This document shows, in pieces, positions 17,591-26,786 of a stretch of 64,000 bases of DNA (position 1 is its first letter; every line of letters begins with the position of its first letter). The DNA is from an uncultured Dehalococcoidia bacterium (GTDB lineage Bacteria; Chloroflexota; Dehalococcoidia; Lucifugimonadales; JAAXIE01), in contig OX638353.1 of the NCBI GenBank assembly GCA_951813255.1, forward strand, positions 1,674,001 to 1,738,000, given 5' to 3'. Under the pieces are notes generated by a model. It saw nothing but the letters and a program-made list of their open reading frames with translations, had not been told where the DNA came from and searched no databases. Position numbers and translations under genes: made by a program.

Positions 17591-18918
17591 CAGGCTGCGG
17601 AAAAAGGGATATGCGAGTTAGGATGCTAGGGAGACGTAGCGGAGGTGCGGGATGCGCGGCAGGCATGAGGAACAGGAAGTGATCTTGGTCCATGTGGACA
17701 TGGAGGGCGAATCCCCAAGGACCATCCCTTGCGCACCATCAAGAAGGTGGCCGACGAGGCGCTGAAACGGCTCTCACCCGAGTTCGACCGGATGTACTCC
17801 AAGGTGGGCCGGGCCTCGGTGCCACCGGAGCGACTGCTGAAGGCCTCACTGCTCATCTCTCTCTACTCGGTGCGCAGCGAGCGGGCCTTCTGCGAGGAGC
17901 TGGAATACAATCTCCTCTTTCGCTGGTTCCTGGACATGAACCTGATGGAGCGCAGCTTCGATCCCACGGTGTTCACCAAGAACCGGAAACGACTTCTGGA
18001 AACACCGTGTGGGCCAGGGGCTGTTCAGGGAGATAGGGTGGGAGGCTGACCGTCGTGGGCTCCTGTCGGACGAGCACTTCAGCGTGGACGGAACGCTGAT
18101 AAAGGCAGCGGCCAGCATCAAGAGCTTCCGGCGGAGAGATGAGGGGGAGCCACCGCCCGATGATGACCCAGGCAATCCGTGGGTGGACTTTCATGGGGAG
18201 AGGTTGAAGAACGAGACCCACGAGAGCAGGACGGACCCCGAGGCGCGGTTGATGCGGAAGGGCAAGGGGAGAGAGGCTAGGCTGTCATTCATGGGCCACG
18301 CCCTGATGGAGAACGGCAACGGGTTACTGATGGACTTCCTGGTTAGCAGAGCCACGGGGACGGCGGAGCGGGATGCGGTGCCCGTGATGCTGGACGACGC
18401 GAGACAGCGGGGGTACCGTCCCAGGACCTTGGGAGCTGACAAGGGGTACGACACGCGGGAGTGTGTCAGGGCCATGCGCAATCGTAGAGTGACGCCCCAC
18501 GTGGCCCGGCGTGCCCACTCGGCTATAAACGGACGCACCACGAGGCACGCTGGCTACAGGGCGAGTCAGAAGGTACGCAAGCGGGTGGAGGAGGTATTCG
18601 GGTGGATGAAGACGGTGGGGGGATTGCGTAGGACGCGGTACCGGGGACTTGAGAGGACGGGGCTGGCTGGGTACTTCGTGGCCACGGCCTACAACATGGT
18701 GAGGATGGCGAACCTGGCGTCGTGTGAGAGGGCTCGGCCCGTTCAGGCGGTGTGATCGGCTTGGGGTGCAGTGCGCCCGGAAGGGTCTGACGGGCCCTCC
18801 CCAGGCCCTGCATATCACATCTTGGGCTCTTGGGGGGGACGTCCAACCGCCTTCCTGCTGACCGAAGAGCGTCAAACCCGACTCTTCGGACCAGTGGAAT
18901 CCATTCTTCCGCACCCTG
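17591..18918 (+). mobile_element. IS5-family-like insertion sequence, defective
   Basis: Bounded by inverted repeats: the left end CAGGCTGCGGAAAAAGGGAT and the reverse complement of the right end (18899-18918) agree at 17 of 20 positions. The flanks share TAG (…TAG before the left end, TTAG after the right), compatible with a short target duplication. The element is 1,328 bases and carries one broken DDE transposase. An 8-bp perfect stem (18862-18869 with 18882-18889) lies just inside the right end and may act as a terminator. Confidence 0.75.
17652..18755 (+). pseudogene. IS5-type DDE transposase, two frameshifts
   Basis: Three frames join to one transposase: MRGRHEEQEVILVHVDME; DHPLRTIKKVADEALKRLSP with the DUF772-like block VGRASVPPERLLKASLL, YNLLFRWFLDMN and DPTVFTKNRKRLLE; and then GLLSDEHFSVDGTLIKAAAS (first Asp), GADKGYDTRECV (second Asp) and VRKRVEEVFGWMKT (Glu). 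Frame changes are near 17712 and 18005. All DDE residues remain as text, but no single product can be made, so the copy is probably inactive unless programmed frameshifting occurs, which is unlikely at two places. Confidence 0.8.
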
Positions 18919-19587
18919 TTAGACTTCAACCTTCCCAAAGCAGTAATCGGCCCTCATTTTTACGCAAGAACTGCTTTGGAGTTTGCATACTCTTGGGGTC
19001 TCCATTTCAGGTGTTTTAGATAAACATCCTTGACCGACACCAATCCGTTCACGATATGAGAGAGCAAGCTACCGTTACGTCGCGAGTACGGGTCAACATC
19101 AGAGCCAATTCTCAATAAGCACAAGTGACTTGATACGCCATGGGATTAACCATGACGTACGCCGTGTGGTTGTTGCGGCGGCGTCAAGTGCGCGCCCAGT
19201 AGCGAGTACATCGCCGTAACCGATCAGCACTCGGACGACGGGTTAGACGAAATGCATGTGTGGATGTACATGATATGTGAAAGATTCCATAGAAACATGG
19301 AAGACATCTATACCATTATGTCGTCCTGACGATGAACATGGACTGGGATCCGATGAAATAGGTTGCTTTTCAGGGCCCAGGAAGGGTGTTACAACAGATG
19401 GGCTGGTATCAGCTCAACCGGGTTTGCAGGGCAAAGAAGAACGGGGCCTTCATGTTGAATGACCTTTAGTTTCTACCCTGCAATTTTGGAGGTCAACCAT
19501 GGCTATCTCACTCAACGAAATATAGACACTGACTACTAGGGAGTTTGACACCCTTGATGCTCGGTGGGCTTTCAAAGGAGGCCCCGT
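18919..19587 (+). other. AT-richer intergenic DNA of the mobile region
   Basis: About 670 bases between the IS element and the AlpA-like gene. A nine-codon mini-frame (MAISLNEI) behind GGAGG lies at about 19499-19525; it may be chance or a leader. No other gene, RNA or repeat was recognised. Composition is visibly more A+T-rich than the flanking metabolic genes, as expected for acquired DNA. Confidence 0.4.
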
Positions 19588-19788
19588 ATGGCGGGTTCAT
19601 ATTTCCAGGTCGGCCCGGATCGATTTTTGAGAGAAGGAGAAGTCTGCGGGATGGTCGCTGTCAGCCGCTCGACTCTTTGGCGCTGGGTGAACATGGGTTC
19701 GTTCCCCCCACCAATTCATATTAGTCCTTCGGCTGTTCGGTGGCGGTTGTCTGCAGTCCAAGACTGGATGGATTCCAAGCATGCATAG
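19588..19788 (+). CDS. AlpA/excisionase-like DNA-binding protein
   Basis: A 66-residue protein starting at the ATG behind AAAGGAGG. It has the MerR/AlpA-type winged helix: FLREGEVCGMVAVSRSTLWRWVNMGSFPPPIHI then AVRWRLSAVQDWMDSK. AlpA-like proteins are regulators or excisionases of P4-type integrative elements, and a tyrosine integrase of that kind lies 170 bases further on. It looks intact and uses a good ribosome binding site. It is probably a remaining control gene of the element whose integrase is broken. Confidence 0.8.
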   Translation: MAGSYFQVGPDRFLREGEVCGMVAVSRSTLWRWVNMGSFPPPIHISPSAVRWRLSAVQDWMDSKHA

Positions 19789-19953
19789 TAGTTTGTATCA
19801 CTTCGGCAACAGGATTAAGTAGGACAAGATAAAACAACATGGACGCTAATTCGCATTTAGAATTGGCGCCAACAGGCCAGATCGAGGCGTCTTGGGCCAG
19901 GGTGAAATACCCAAATGGAGAACCCTGTCTTGGGCCAAGTTAAGAAATTCAAT

Positions 19954-20962
19954 CTATCGAGGTTCAGCGTTGTCGGCCCAGTGTTGCATCACTTGGCGAC
20001 GCCGTTCCAGAAGGTCCGAGCGCGCGTAGGCGGCTTCAACCTGATTCTTGATTGTGTGGGCAAGGCACCCCTCAGCGACTTCCCGAGCGACACCGGTGTC
20101 ACCGCACCAGTCGCGGAAGCTTGAGCGGAAACCGTGGGGAACGGCGTCCAGCTTGTTCGTCCGCATCAACTGCGAAACCGCGGCATCGCTAAGTACCTTG
20201 CCCCGTTGTGACAGGAAAATGAGCCCACTACCATCTCAATGCCCGCGCTTCGTCAAGCACTCCCAACGCCCGACCCGACAACGGTACGCGATGTTCCTTC
20301 CCAGCCTTCATGCGTTCCGCTGGCACCGTCCACGTTGCCCCTTCAAGGTCGATCTCGGACCACATGGCCCCGCGCACTTCACCGGAACGGCAAGCCGTCA
20401 ATACCAGAAACTCAAGGGCCAACTTGGTGGCGGGCCATGCGTCCGTGTCCCGGATCGTCTGAAGGGCTCCGGCAACGTCACTATGGGCCAGTGCCCGATG
20501 ATGCTCCCGGTGCGTCCCATTCTTGGGGAGGGCAGCCCCGATAGCATCTCCAGCCGGGTTGTCATCTCGGTAATTTTGCGCAACGGACCACTTGAAGATC
20601 GCACTCAGGCGCAGGCGAACACGTCGGGCAGTCTCTCGCTTGTCGTTCCAGATCGGCAAGACGGCCATAACGTCCGCAGTCGTGATCCGGTCAACCGGCC
20701 TGTTACCCAGCCTTGGCATGGCGTAGACATCAAGGGTAGCCTGCCATTGGGCAACAGACTTGTTCCGGCTCCCCTCCTTCCAGTTGGCCGCGTGAAGGGC
20801 TATCACCTTGGCCGCGGCCTCTCGGAACGTCGGCGCCGTGCTGGTCGATATCCGAGGGTCCAGCCCTTGGGCCACAGCGCGAGCGTTAGCCATCGCCTTG
20901 GTTGCCTCTCCGCCTCCCATGCCTCGAGGTCGCTCATGCGCCAGCCACAGTTGCAAGGCCAA
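19954..20962 (-). pseudogene. P4-like tyrosine integrase, frameshifted and N-terminally incomplete
   Basis: The larger frame (20962-20228) carries the SAM-like core-binding domain (NKSVAQWQATLDVYAMPRLG) and the first catalytic Arg in LVLTACRSGEVRGAMW. After a frame change near 20240 it continues GSGLIFLSQRGKVLSDAA, PHGFRSSFRDWCGDTGV (HxxR box) and EAAYARSDLLERRR (nucleophile Tyr). So all RHRY residues exist but in two frames. The N-terminal arm-binding domain is mostly lost upstream of 20962. It faces the AlpA-like gene; both probably mark the end of an integrated element. No tRNA or direct-repeat attachment site was found beside it. Confidence 0.8.
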
Positions 20963-21259
20963 GTCGCACCGGCCCTGGTAGTTGGCCAGCCCGCACCCAG
21001 CGCCGTAGCATGCCGAGCCTTTCGTCCACTTGTCGTTCGCGGAGGAACGCTAGTGCCATCGCCACGCTCCCCGTTGTGTTATCCTGTGCCATGTATATCT
21101 ACCCCGTCCCGGGTCACGTAACACGACGGGCAGCGCATCGGACTGCACCCTTTGGTGTGGTAAGTGCTGTGGTAAAACAGGCATGAATATACCCGATTCG
21201 CAGCTAACTGGAATCCGGGCTTCGGCACCATAACCCAACACCTCCCTTAGGAGCACCTC

Positions 21260-22354
21260 ATGGACATCGGCATCTCTATCCCCTCATACATCGATGCTTG
21301 GCGCGAAGTCCAAGCCGCCGAGGAAGCCGGCTTTACCCACGCTTGGTTCTTCGACTCCCAACTCATCTACAGCGATGTCTACGCCACCATGGCCCTAGCC
21401 GCCCAGAACACTAAGCGCATTCGCCTCGGCACCCTCGTCGCCATCCCCACCAATCGAATAGCACCCGTCACCGCCTCCGCCATCGCCACCATCAACAAAC
21501 TCGCCCCCGGCCGTGTCACCCTCGCCCTCGGTACCGGCTACACGGGCCGCAACACCATGGGCCTGCCCTCAGTGCCCGTTGACTACTTCCGCCAGTACGC
21601 TCAAGACGTCAAGGGCCTGCTGGCCGGCGAGGATGTCCTCTTTCGCGAGGGCAGCCGAGAGCGCTGGATACATCTGATCCATGCCGACCGCGACAGCTTC
21701 ATCAACATCCATGACCCCATTCCCGTCTTCATGGCGGCCAACGGACGCGGGGCCCTTCGAGCAGCGGGAGAAATCGCCGACGGCTGGGTCACCACCGGCG
21801 CAGGCCGGGACCTCAATCCCGACCGTCAGATACTCCTAGAAGCCGCCCAAGCCGCCGGTCGCGCAGACTTCAATCCTTACACCGTCGCCAACACCCCCGG
21901 CTGCGTGCTCCACGAGGGCGAGTCCATGACCTCCGACCGCGTGATGGCCCACGTCGCCCCCAACATCGTCATGCGAGTCCACGGCCAGTGGGAAGCAGGT
22001 TTCGGGCCGGGCTCAAGTCTGGGGCAACCGGGGACCACCGAGGCAGCCTCAGAATACAATGCCTACATCCGCAGCTACGCCGAAGAGCGTGGGACTCCCT
22101 CTGACCGCCTTTACCTCGACGTCCACCGCGGGCACATGGTCTTCATGAAACCCGGCGAGGAGCGCTTCGTCTCCGAACAAGACATCTCGCGCACTCTCAC
22201 TGGCTCCCCATCCCAGATCATGGAGCGCATGGAAGCCATCGAGGCCACCGGCGTCAATTGCCTCGTCATCCAGACACCCAACGCCGCCGCCGCCCGCGAC
22301 CTCATCCGTGACTTCCCGCGCGAGGCCCTGCCTGCCCCCTCAGGACAAGGCTAG
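21260..22354 (+). CDS. LLM-class (luciferase-like) flavin/F420 oxidoreductase
   Basis: A 364-residue TIM-barrel protein starting at ATG behind TAGGAG. It has the luciferase-like monooxygenase pattern: DIGISIPSY at the first strand, EEAGFTHAWFFDSQL, TKRIRLGTLVAIPTNRIAPVTA, GRVTLALGTGYTGRNTMG and PIPVFMAANGRGALRAAGEIADGW. Such proteins use FMNH2 or coenzyme F420, and the F420 reductase gene later in the window makes the latter plausible. The closest general resemblance is to tetrahydromethanopterin-reductase/F420-oxidoreductase types. Substrate unknown. It converges on the VOC gene, overlapping its stop by four bases. Confidence 0.85.
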   Translation: MDIGISIPSYIDAWREVQAAEEAGFTHAWFFDSQLIYSDVYATMALAAQNTKRIRLGTLVAIPTNRIAPVTASAIATINKLAPGRVTLALGTGYTGRNTMGLPSVPVDYFRQYAQDVKGLLAGEDVLFREGSRERWIHLIHADRDSFINIHDPIPVFMAANGRGALRAAGEIADGWVTTGAGRDLNPDRQILLEAAQAAGRADFNPYTVANTPGCVLHEGESMTSDRVMAHVAPNIVMRVHGQWEAGFGPGSSLGQPGTTEAASEYNAYIRSYAEERGTPSDRLYLDVHRGHMVFMKPGEERFVSEQDISRTLTGSPSQIMERMEAIEATGVNCLVIQTPNAAAARDLIRDFPREALPAPSGQG

Positions 22355-22749
22355 CCCTCGCCAGCCCCAACCCAGCCGTTCTCGGTGACGTCCACCACCT
22401 GCCCTGCAGGCCCGCGGTACCGGCACTCATAATAGAACGCGCCCCCACCCGGCGGCGCGTGCGATGGCAACTCCTCAGCCCCATATTGCGCCAGCTTGGC
22501 CTGCGTAGCCTCCAAGTCTTCCACCTGAAACCCGAAGTGGTCGATGCCAGTCGGTGTTACGAACCCATCAGGCAGGTCACCATCCGGCTGCCGCGCCTGC
22601 AGCACCGCCAAATTGATCTCACCGTCGCTCAGATAGAATCCGCCCCGTCCCGCAGGACCCGCCAACTCCAACCCGAACACATCCACATAGAACTTGGCCG
22701 TCTTCTCCGGCTCAGGCGTGAAGATCGCAATGTGTCTGATTCTGTCCAT
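22351..22749 (-). CDS. VOC family protein (glyoxalase/dioxygenase superfamily)
   Basis: About 132 residues starting at the ATG preceded by GGGAGG. A single-domain VOC fold with two beta-alpha-beta-beta-beta modules: IRHIAIFTPEPEKTAKFYVDVFG, then GIDHFGFQVEDLEATQAKL and FYYECRYRGPAGQVVDV. Candidate metal ligands are His (RHIA), His (DHFGF) and Glu (FYYEC). It is co-oriented with a second VOC gene and the CaiB fusion upstream, likely one catabolic operon. The reaction (isomerase, lyase or dioxygenase) cannot be told from sequence. Confidence 0.8.
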   Translation of the reverse strand: MDRIRHIAIFTPEPEKTAKFYVDVFGLELAGPAGRGGFYLSDGEINLAVLQARQPDGDLPDGFVTPTGIDHFGFQVEDLEATQAKLAQYGAEELPSHAPPGGGAFYYECRYRGPAGQVVDVTENGWVGAGEG

Positions 22750-22795
22750 CACAGGCCTCCCTCAGTTCGAATCCCTCACCAATGCAGAGGGGTCC

Positions 22796-23320
22796 TCAGC
22801 CCACTGGCAGCTTGGCCCCTTGGAACGGCCCCTGCTTGGCCTCAAACGACTTCGAAAACTCCAGCAACTCCTCATTGGAGTCGTCCAGGTTCACGTCAGC
22901 GCCGAAACCCTGCTTCACGTTGTACCCCGTCTTGTAGTACAACTCCACGTAGTTGTCTTCAGGGTCGTAGAAGTAGATACTCAGCGATATCCCATGGGTA
23001 ATCGTGCGCGCGATCCGCACGTTCTCCTTCTGCAACCGGTGGTAGAATTCCCGCAGGTCGTCCACGCTCTTCACCACGAACGACACCTGCCCCACACCCT
23101 GCGTCTTCAGCCTCTCCCCCATAGGATGATCGGGCCCCCGCGCCTCGCCCAAATTCAACTCATGGTGCTCATTCTGCGGGTCGGCACTCAGGAAGCAACT
23201 CCCACGATCCGGGTCCTCGTCCGTCACCGTCAGCCCAATCACTCGCGTGTAAAAGTCCCTCATCCTCAGAAAGTCGTCGCATATGATCCCCACATGTCCC
23301 AGTCCCGTTACTTCCGGCAT
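22796..23320 (-). CDS. VOC family protein, extradiol-dioxygenase-like
   Basis: A 174-residue protein starting behind AGAGGAG. The fold is shown by GLGHVGIICDDFLRMRDFYTRVIG and GVGQVSFVVKSVDDLREFYHRL, with candidate metal ligands His (GHVG), His (NEHHELNL) and Glu (NYVELYYK) as in type I extradiol dioxygenases and glyoxalases. The C-terminal ~40 residues (from YNVKQGFGADVNLDD) extend past the VOC fold. Between the CaiB fusion and a second VOC gene in the same direction; a ring- or CoA-thioester-related step is likely but unassigned. Confidence 0.82.
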   Translation of the reverse strand: MPEVTGLGHVGIICDDFLRMRDFYTRVIGLTVTDEDPDRGSCFLSADPQNEHHELNLGEARGPDHPMGERLKTQGVGQVSFVVKSVDDLREFYHRLQKENVRIARTITHGISLSIYFYDPEDNYVELYYKTGYNVKQGFGADVNLDDSNEELLEFSKSFEAKQGPFQGAKLPVG

Positions 23321-23391
23321 CGCATTACTCCTCTCAAAGCAGTTTGAACCATTCTAGGCCGCCTACCGCATCCAGTCCACGCCCTACGCCA

Positions 23392-25686
23392 TCACCCAGC
23401 CCGTACGCCTTCCGTCACAATCACCCCAGCCTCCACCAGCCTCTCGAACTCACTCCCCAATCCCGCCTCCTCCAGTATCTCCCGCGCATCAGACCCCGGC
23501 CTCGACGCCGGGTTACCCGGACGGACCGGTGTCCGTGACAACCGTGGCGCCGGCCCGCATGTCGTGATCAATCCCAACTCCTCGTGCTCCCGCGTCAGGC
23601 TCAGCCCATGCGCCTTCACCCACGGGTCCTCCATCAACTCCCGCACATCCGTGACCACCCGTTGCGCACCAACCCCAGCCTCTATCAGCCGTCCGACCCA
23701 AGCATCCGCCGCATCCCCCAGAAATCGCTCCTCCAGCGCCTGCTCCAAGGCCGCATCCTGCAATTCCTCAAGCCCCGGCAACCCCAACACGTGACCCATC
23801 CTCGCTAGGTCCGACTCTCTCGCCCCAACAAACACCCAAGCATCGCTAGCCTGGTACATCCGGTGCAGCGGCCCGCTCCCCAGCGCCTCCTGTCCCCGCG
23901 GCTCGTCCCACTCCTTCCCCTCATACCGCTGCATGTACGGCGACTGCAGCGTCATCGCCGTATACGCCAGCGCTGTATCCACATGCTGCCCCTGCCCCGT
24001 CCGCTGCCGGTGCAGCAACGCCAGAGCCACCGCATAAGCCCCCATGTACCCCGTCCCGTAATCATTCACCGGATTCGGCTGCACCGCCGGCGCGCCCTCT
24101 CCCCCAAACCGCTCCGCCATCCCGGCCGCCGTCTGCGCAAACTGCTCATGCCCTGGCCTTCCCGCCCATGGCCCCAAGTGCCCGTACGCATTCAGCGAGG
24201 CATACACGATGTCCGGCTTCCGCTTCCGCACCTCCTCATACCCCAGTCCCAACTGCTCCAGCTTCCCTGCTCGATAATTCTGCGCCACCACATCAGCCGT
24301 CTCCAGCAACCGCCAGAAGACCTCCCGCCCCTCTTCCGACTTCAAGTCCAGCAGGATGCTCCGCTTCCCCCGGTTGATATCGTTATGTCGTGCCACGAAC
24401 GACCCGCGCACCGGGCTGTCGATCTTGATGACGTCCGCCCCGAATTCCGCCAGCGTCCTCCCTAGAGTCGGCCCCGCTAGGATGATGCACAGGTCCAGTA
24501 CCCGCACCCCCTCCAGCGCCGCCCTAAGGAACCCCTGCGCCCCCGGCCGATCAATCGATTGCTGACCTGCCGCCCTAGTCCGCGCATCCAACTCCGCCAG
24601 CACACTATTCCGGTCCTCGTTCACCGCAGGCGCAGGCCCACGCACCCGTCCCGGCGTCAGCGACATCCGCGCATTCACCCCCGGCTGCAGCATCCGCCCC
24701 CGCTCCCGGTCCTCCACCTCCACTACCATCTGCGACTCCCGCGCATGCGGGTGGTCGAACCACTCCTCGCTCGTCCGGCACACCGCCCCCTCGCTACCCG
24801 CCTCTGCAATCAAGTCCTCCCACTCCTGCGCCGTCCGCGTCCTGAACAGCTCCCGTATCCACTCCTGCATCTGCGCCACTTCCCCCGAGCTCTCCGGCAG
24901 CACCCGCTCCAACTCAATCAGCCCATCGGCATCCCACGACTCAATCCCCGCCCCCTCCACAAACTGCCGGAAGTTCTGGTTCCCCGACCCTCCAAACCGC
25001 AACCACTTCCCGTCACTGCATTCAAAGAACCCTCCCCACAACGTCGCAAACGTGGCAGGCTCCGGCCGCGGCTCATGCACCCGCAACCCATGATGCCCAA
25101 TCGACGGAAACATCGCATCGAACAAAGGCACCTCGATATGCTGTCCCCACCCATCCCGCTCCCGCGCATTCAGCGCCAGCACAACGCTCGCCGCCCCCTG
25201 AAAAGCCGCATAAGTCGAAGCAATCGGTATCGCCGTATAGGCCGGCCTGTGAGCCGGGTCCGCAGGTCTGAAAGTAGCCGCCGCCGCAGCCACCACCCCC
25301 TCCCAAGCCGGCATCCCCGCCCGCGGGTCGTCCGACGCAAACCCCGGCAGCGAGCAGTAAACCAGCCCCGGGTTTGCCTCCGTCATCTCCCGAGCCCCCA
25401 ACCCCAGCCTATCCATCACCCCCGGCCGGAAGTTCTCAATCACCACATCCGCCCCCGCCACCAGCCTCCGCGCCACCTCCCGGTCCCCCTCACCCTTCAA
25501 ATCCAGCGCAATACTCCGCTTCCCCCGGTTCCAAGTCCCATTCGCCGGCGTATCCCACACCGGCCCACCCGGCGGCTCCACCCGAACCACATCCGCCCCC
25601 TGGTCCGCCAACAACATCCCCAACAAAGGCCCCGCAATATACTGCCCAAAATCAATCACACGTATGTGTTCAAGCGCACTAGCCAT
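23392..25686 (-). CDS. Tandem two-domain CaiB/BaiF CoA-transferase
   Basis: A 764-residue protein with two complete class III CoA-transferase domains: residues ~1-370 ([34 protein letters not shown]) and ~385-764 (GVRVLDLCIILAGPTLGRTLAE, INRGKRSILLDLKSEEGR). The catalytic Asp position reads NPVNDYGTGYMGA in the C-terminal half (Asp present) but IPIASTYAAFQGA in the N-terminal half (Asp replaced by Ser). So only the second domain is expected to form the acyl-enzyme and the first is probably structural. It starts at ATG behind GGAGGGAGG and overlaps the end of the VapC gene by eight bases. Likely activates a carboxylic acid as a CoA ester in the surrounding catabolic block. Confidence 0.88.
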   Translation of the reverse strand: MASALEHIRVIDFGQYIAGPLLGMLLADQGADVVRVEPPGGPVWDTPANGTWNRGKRSIALDLKGEGDREVARRLVAGADVVIENFRPGVMDRLGLGAREMTEANPGLVYCSLPGFASDDPRAGMPAWEGVVAAAAATFRPADPAHRPAYTAIPIASTYAAFQGAASVVLALNARERDGWGQHIEVPLFDAMFPSIGHHGLRVHEPRPEPATFATLWGGFFECSDGKWLRFGGSGNQNFRQFVEGAGIESWDADGLIELERVLPESSGEVAQMQEWIRELFRTRTAQEWEDLIAEAGSEGAVCRTSEEWFDHPHARESQMVVEVEDRERGRMLQPGVNARMSLTPGRVRGPAPAVNEDRNSVLAELDARTRAAGQQSIDRPGAQGFLRAALEGVRVLDLCIILAGPTLGRTLAEFGADVIKIDSPVRGSFVARHNDINRGKRSILLDLKSEEGREVFWRLLETADVVAQNYRAGKLEQLGLGYEEVRKRKPDIVYASLNAYGHLGPWAGRPGHEQFAQTAAGMAERFGGEGAPAVQPNPVNDYGTGYMGAYAVALALLHRQRTGQGQHVDTALAYTAMTLQSPYMQRYEGKEWDEPRGQEALGSGPLHRMYQASDAWVFVGARESDLARMGHVLGLPGLEELQDAALEQALEERFLGDAADAWVGRLIEAGVGAQRVVTDVRELMEDPWVKAHGLSLTREHEELGLITTCGPAPRLSRTPVRPGNPASRPGSDAREILEEAGLGSEFERLVEAGVIVTEGVRAG

Positions 25687-26149
25687 CGTACCTCCCTCCG
25701 GTCACACCCGGCCCCTCAGTCCTGCGAATGGCCTGCGAATGGCCTGTGAACGGATTGACCACGCGCAGCCCGTCGTAATCTTGCTCGCTGCTCATATCTT
25801 CCGAGTACACAGCATCGCAACCTGCGACACGCGCCGCAGCTAGTATCGCCCCATCCCAGTACGACAGACCGAAGCGGCGGCTGATCGCCACCGCAGCGCG
25901 GAACACGTCGAGGGTGACTGCCTGCACCGAGAAGTGGCTAATGCGTTCCACAAACCTCAAGGCGTCATCGCCCGATATGGCTCCTCTCCGGGAGGAACGC
26001 GTAGCCTGGTGATAGAACTCTTGGAGCACCTGTACTGATACCGCCAAGTCAGGCTCTTCCAACAGCTCACGGGCGCGACTCCGTTTCTCGCCATCCTCCG
26101 GCAGTATGCTCACCGCATAAAGCAGTACGTTGGTATCCACGAAGCGCAT
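25679..26149 (-). CDS. VapC-type PIN-domain ribonuclease toxin
   Basis: Starts at the ATG giving MRFVDTNVLLYAVS, directly behind the antitoxin stop. PIN acidic residues are visible: Asp in FVDTNVLLYA, Glu in VSVQVLQEFY, Asp in LSYWDGAILAAAR and Asp in AVYSEDMSS. PIN toxins are Mg-dependent RNases that cut tRNA or rRNA when their antitoxin is lost. The C-terminal ~20 residues (after LRVVNPF) run beyond the usual PIN end into the ribosome binding site and first codons of the CaiB fusion, so the stop has been borrowed from the neighbour. It lies between two copies of CaiB 5' sequence. Confidence 0.85.
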   Translation of the reverse strand: MRFVDTNVLLYAVSILPEDGEKRSRARELLEEPDLAVSVQVLQEFYHQATRSSRRGAISGDDALRFVERISHFSVQAVTLDVFRAAVAISRRFGLSYWDGAILAAARVAGCDAVYSEDMSSEQDYDGLRVVNPFTGHSQAIRRTEGPGVTGGRYDG

Positions 26150-26154
26150 CGGAC

Positions 26155-26484
26155 CTACTCTCCCAGCCTGCCTCCATGCGCCCACTCAGCTTCAGACCGT
26201 GCTCGGTCGCGATCATACAGTTCTTCCCGTGGCAGGTTGTCCGACATATCCAGTCCCACGCCACGGGCATCGAAATCCGCAAACAGCTCGCGCAGCATCT
26301 TGCGCCGGAGTTCAACCGCCGTCTCTCCATTCGTCACGTGCGACGCCGTTCCTTTTGCGCCCTCCGCCACCAAGCTCCTTAAGTAGCCGCGCACCAGAGC
26401 CGACACCGAGGTGTCCAACTCCGCCGCCCGTATGCGGGCCATCCGGTGCGTTTCCTCGTCAACGGATACGGTAATGTTTTTCAC
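26155..26484 (-). CDS. RHH-type antitoxin of the VapBC pair
   Basis: About 109 residues from a GTG at 26484 preceded by GAGG; a longer form from the GTG at 26514 has no ribosome binding site. The N-terminus KNITVSVDEETHRMARIRAAELDTSVSALVRGYL is a ribbon-helix-helix DNA-binding domain. The C-terminal half is charged and helical (LRRKMLRELFADFDARG) and would bind the toxin. The toxin gene starts six bases after its stop. Such antitoxins autorepress their operon. Confidence 0.85.
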   Translation of the reverse strand: MKNITVSVDEETHRMARIRAAELDTSVSALVRGYLRSLVAEGAKGTASHVTNGETAVELRRKMLRELFADFDARGVGLDMSDNLPREELYDRDRARSEAEWAHGGRLGE

Positions 26485-26553
26485 GTTCGCAGCCTCACGT
26501 AAACTGTGCCCCACAGTCTAGGGGAAACACGGCCAACCCGCTACATTCCGGTT

Positions 26554-26709
26554 CTAGGTCCCATTCGCCAACGCATCCCACACCGGCCCACCCGGCGGCT
26601 CCACCCGCACCACCTCCGCCCCCTGGTCCGCCAGCAACATCCCCAACAAAGGCCCCGCAATATACTGCCCAAAATCAATCACTCGTATGTGTTCGAGTGC
26701 AGTAGGCAT
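26554..26709 (-). pseudogene. Duplicated 5' fragment of a CaiB/BaiF gene
   Basis: Encodes 51 residues ([19 protein letters not shown] … [15 protein letters not shown]) then TAG where the intact copy has Trp. It is about 90% identical in DNA to the first ~150 bases of the CaiB fusion gene starting at 25686, including the start region and spacing, but not the ribosome-binding leader. After the stop the similarity ends within about ten bases. It sits upstream of the VapBC pair, so the toxin-antitoxin module is flanked by direct repeats of CaiB sequence about 1.0 kb apart. Confidence 0.85.
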
Positions 26710-26786
26710 GGGGGCTCCTCCTTAACGTGACTAACTTGGATGCCAACTTTGGCTTGGGACACGCACCTTACGCGATTCCAATATGC

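Noticed and set aside
24559..25749. 396-codon plus-strand frame rich in Pro, Arg and His
   Set aside because: It is the antisense shadow of the two-domain CaiB gene, caused by codon bias at high G+C.
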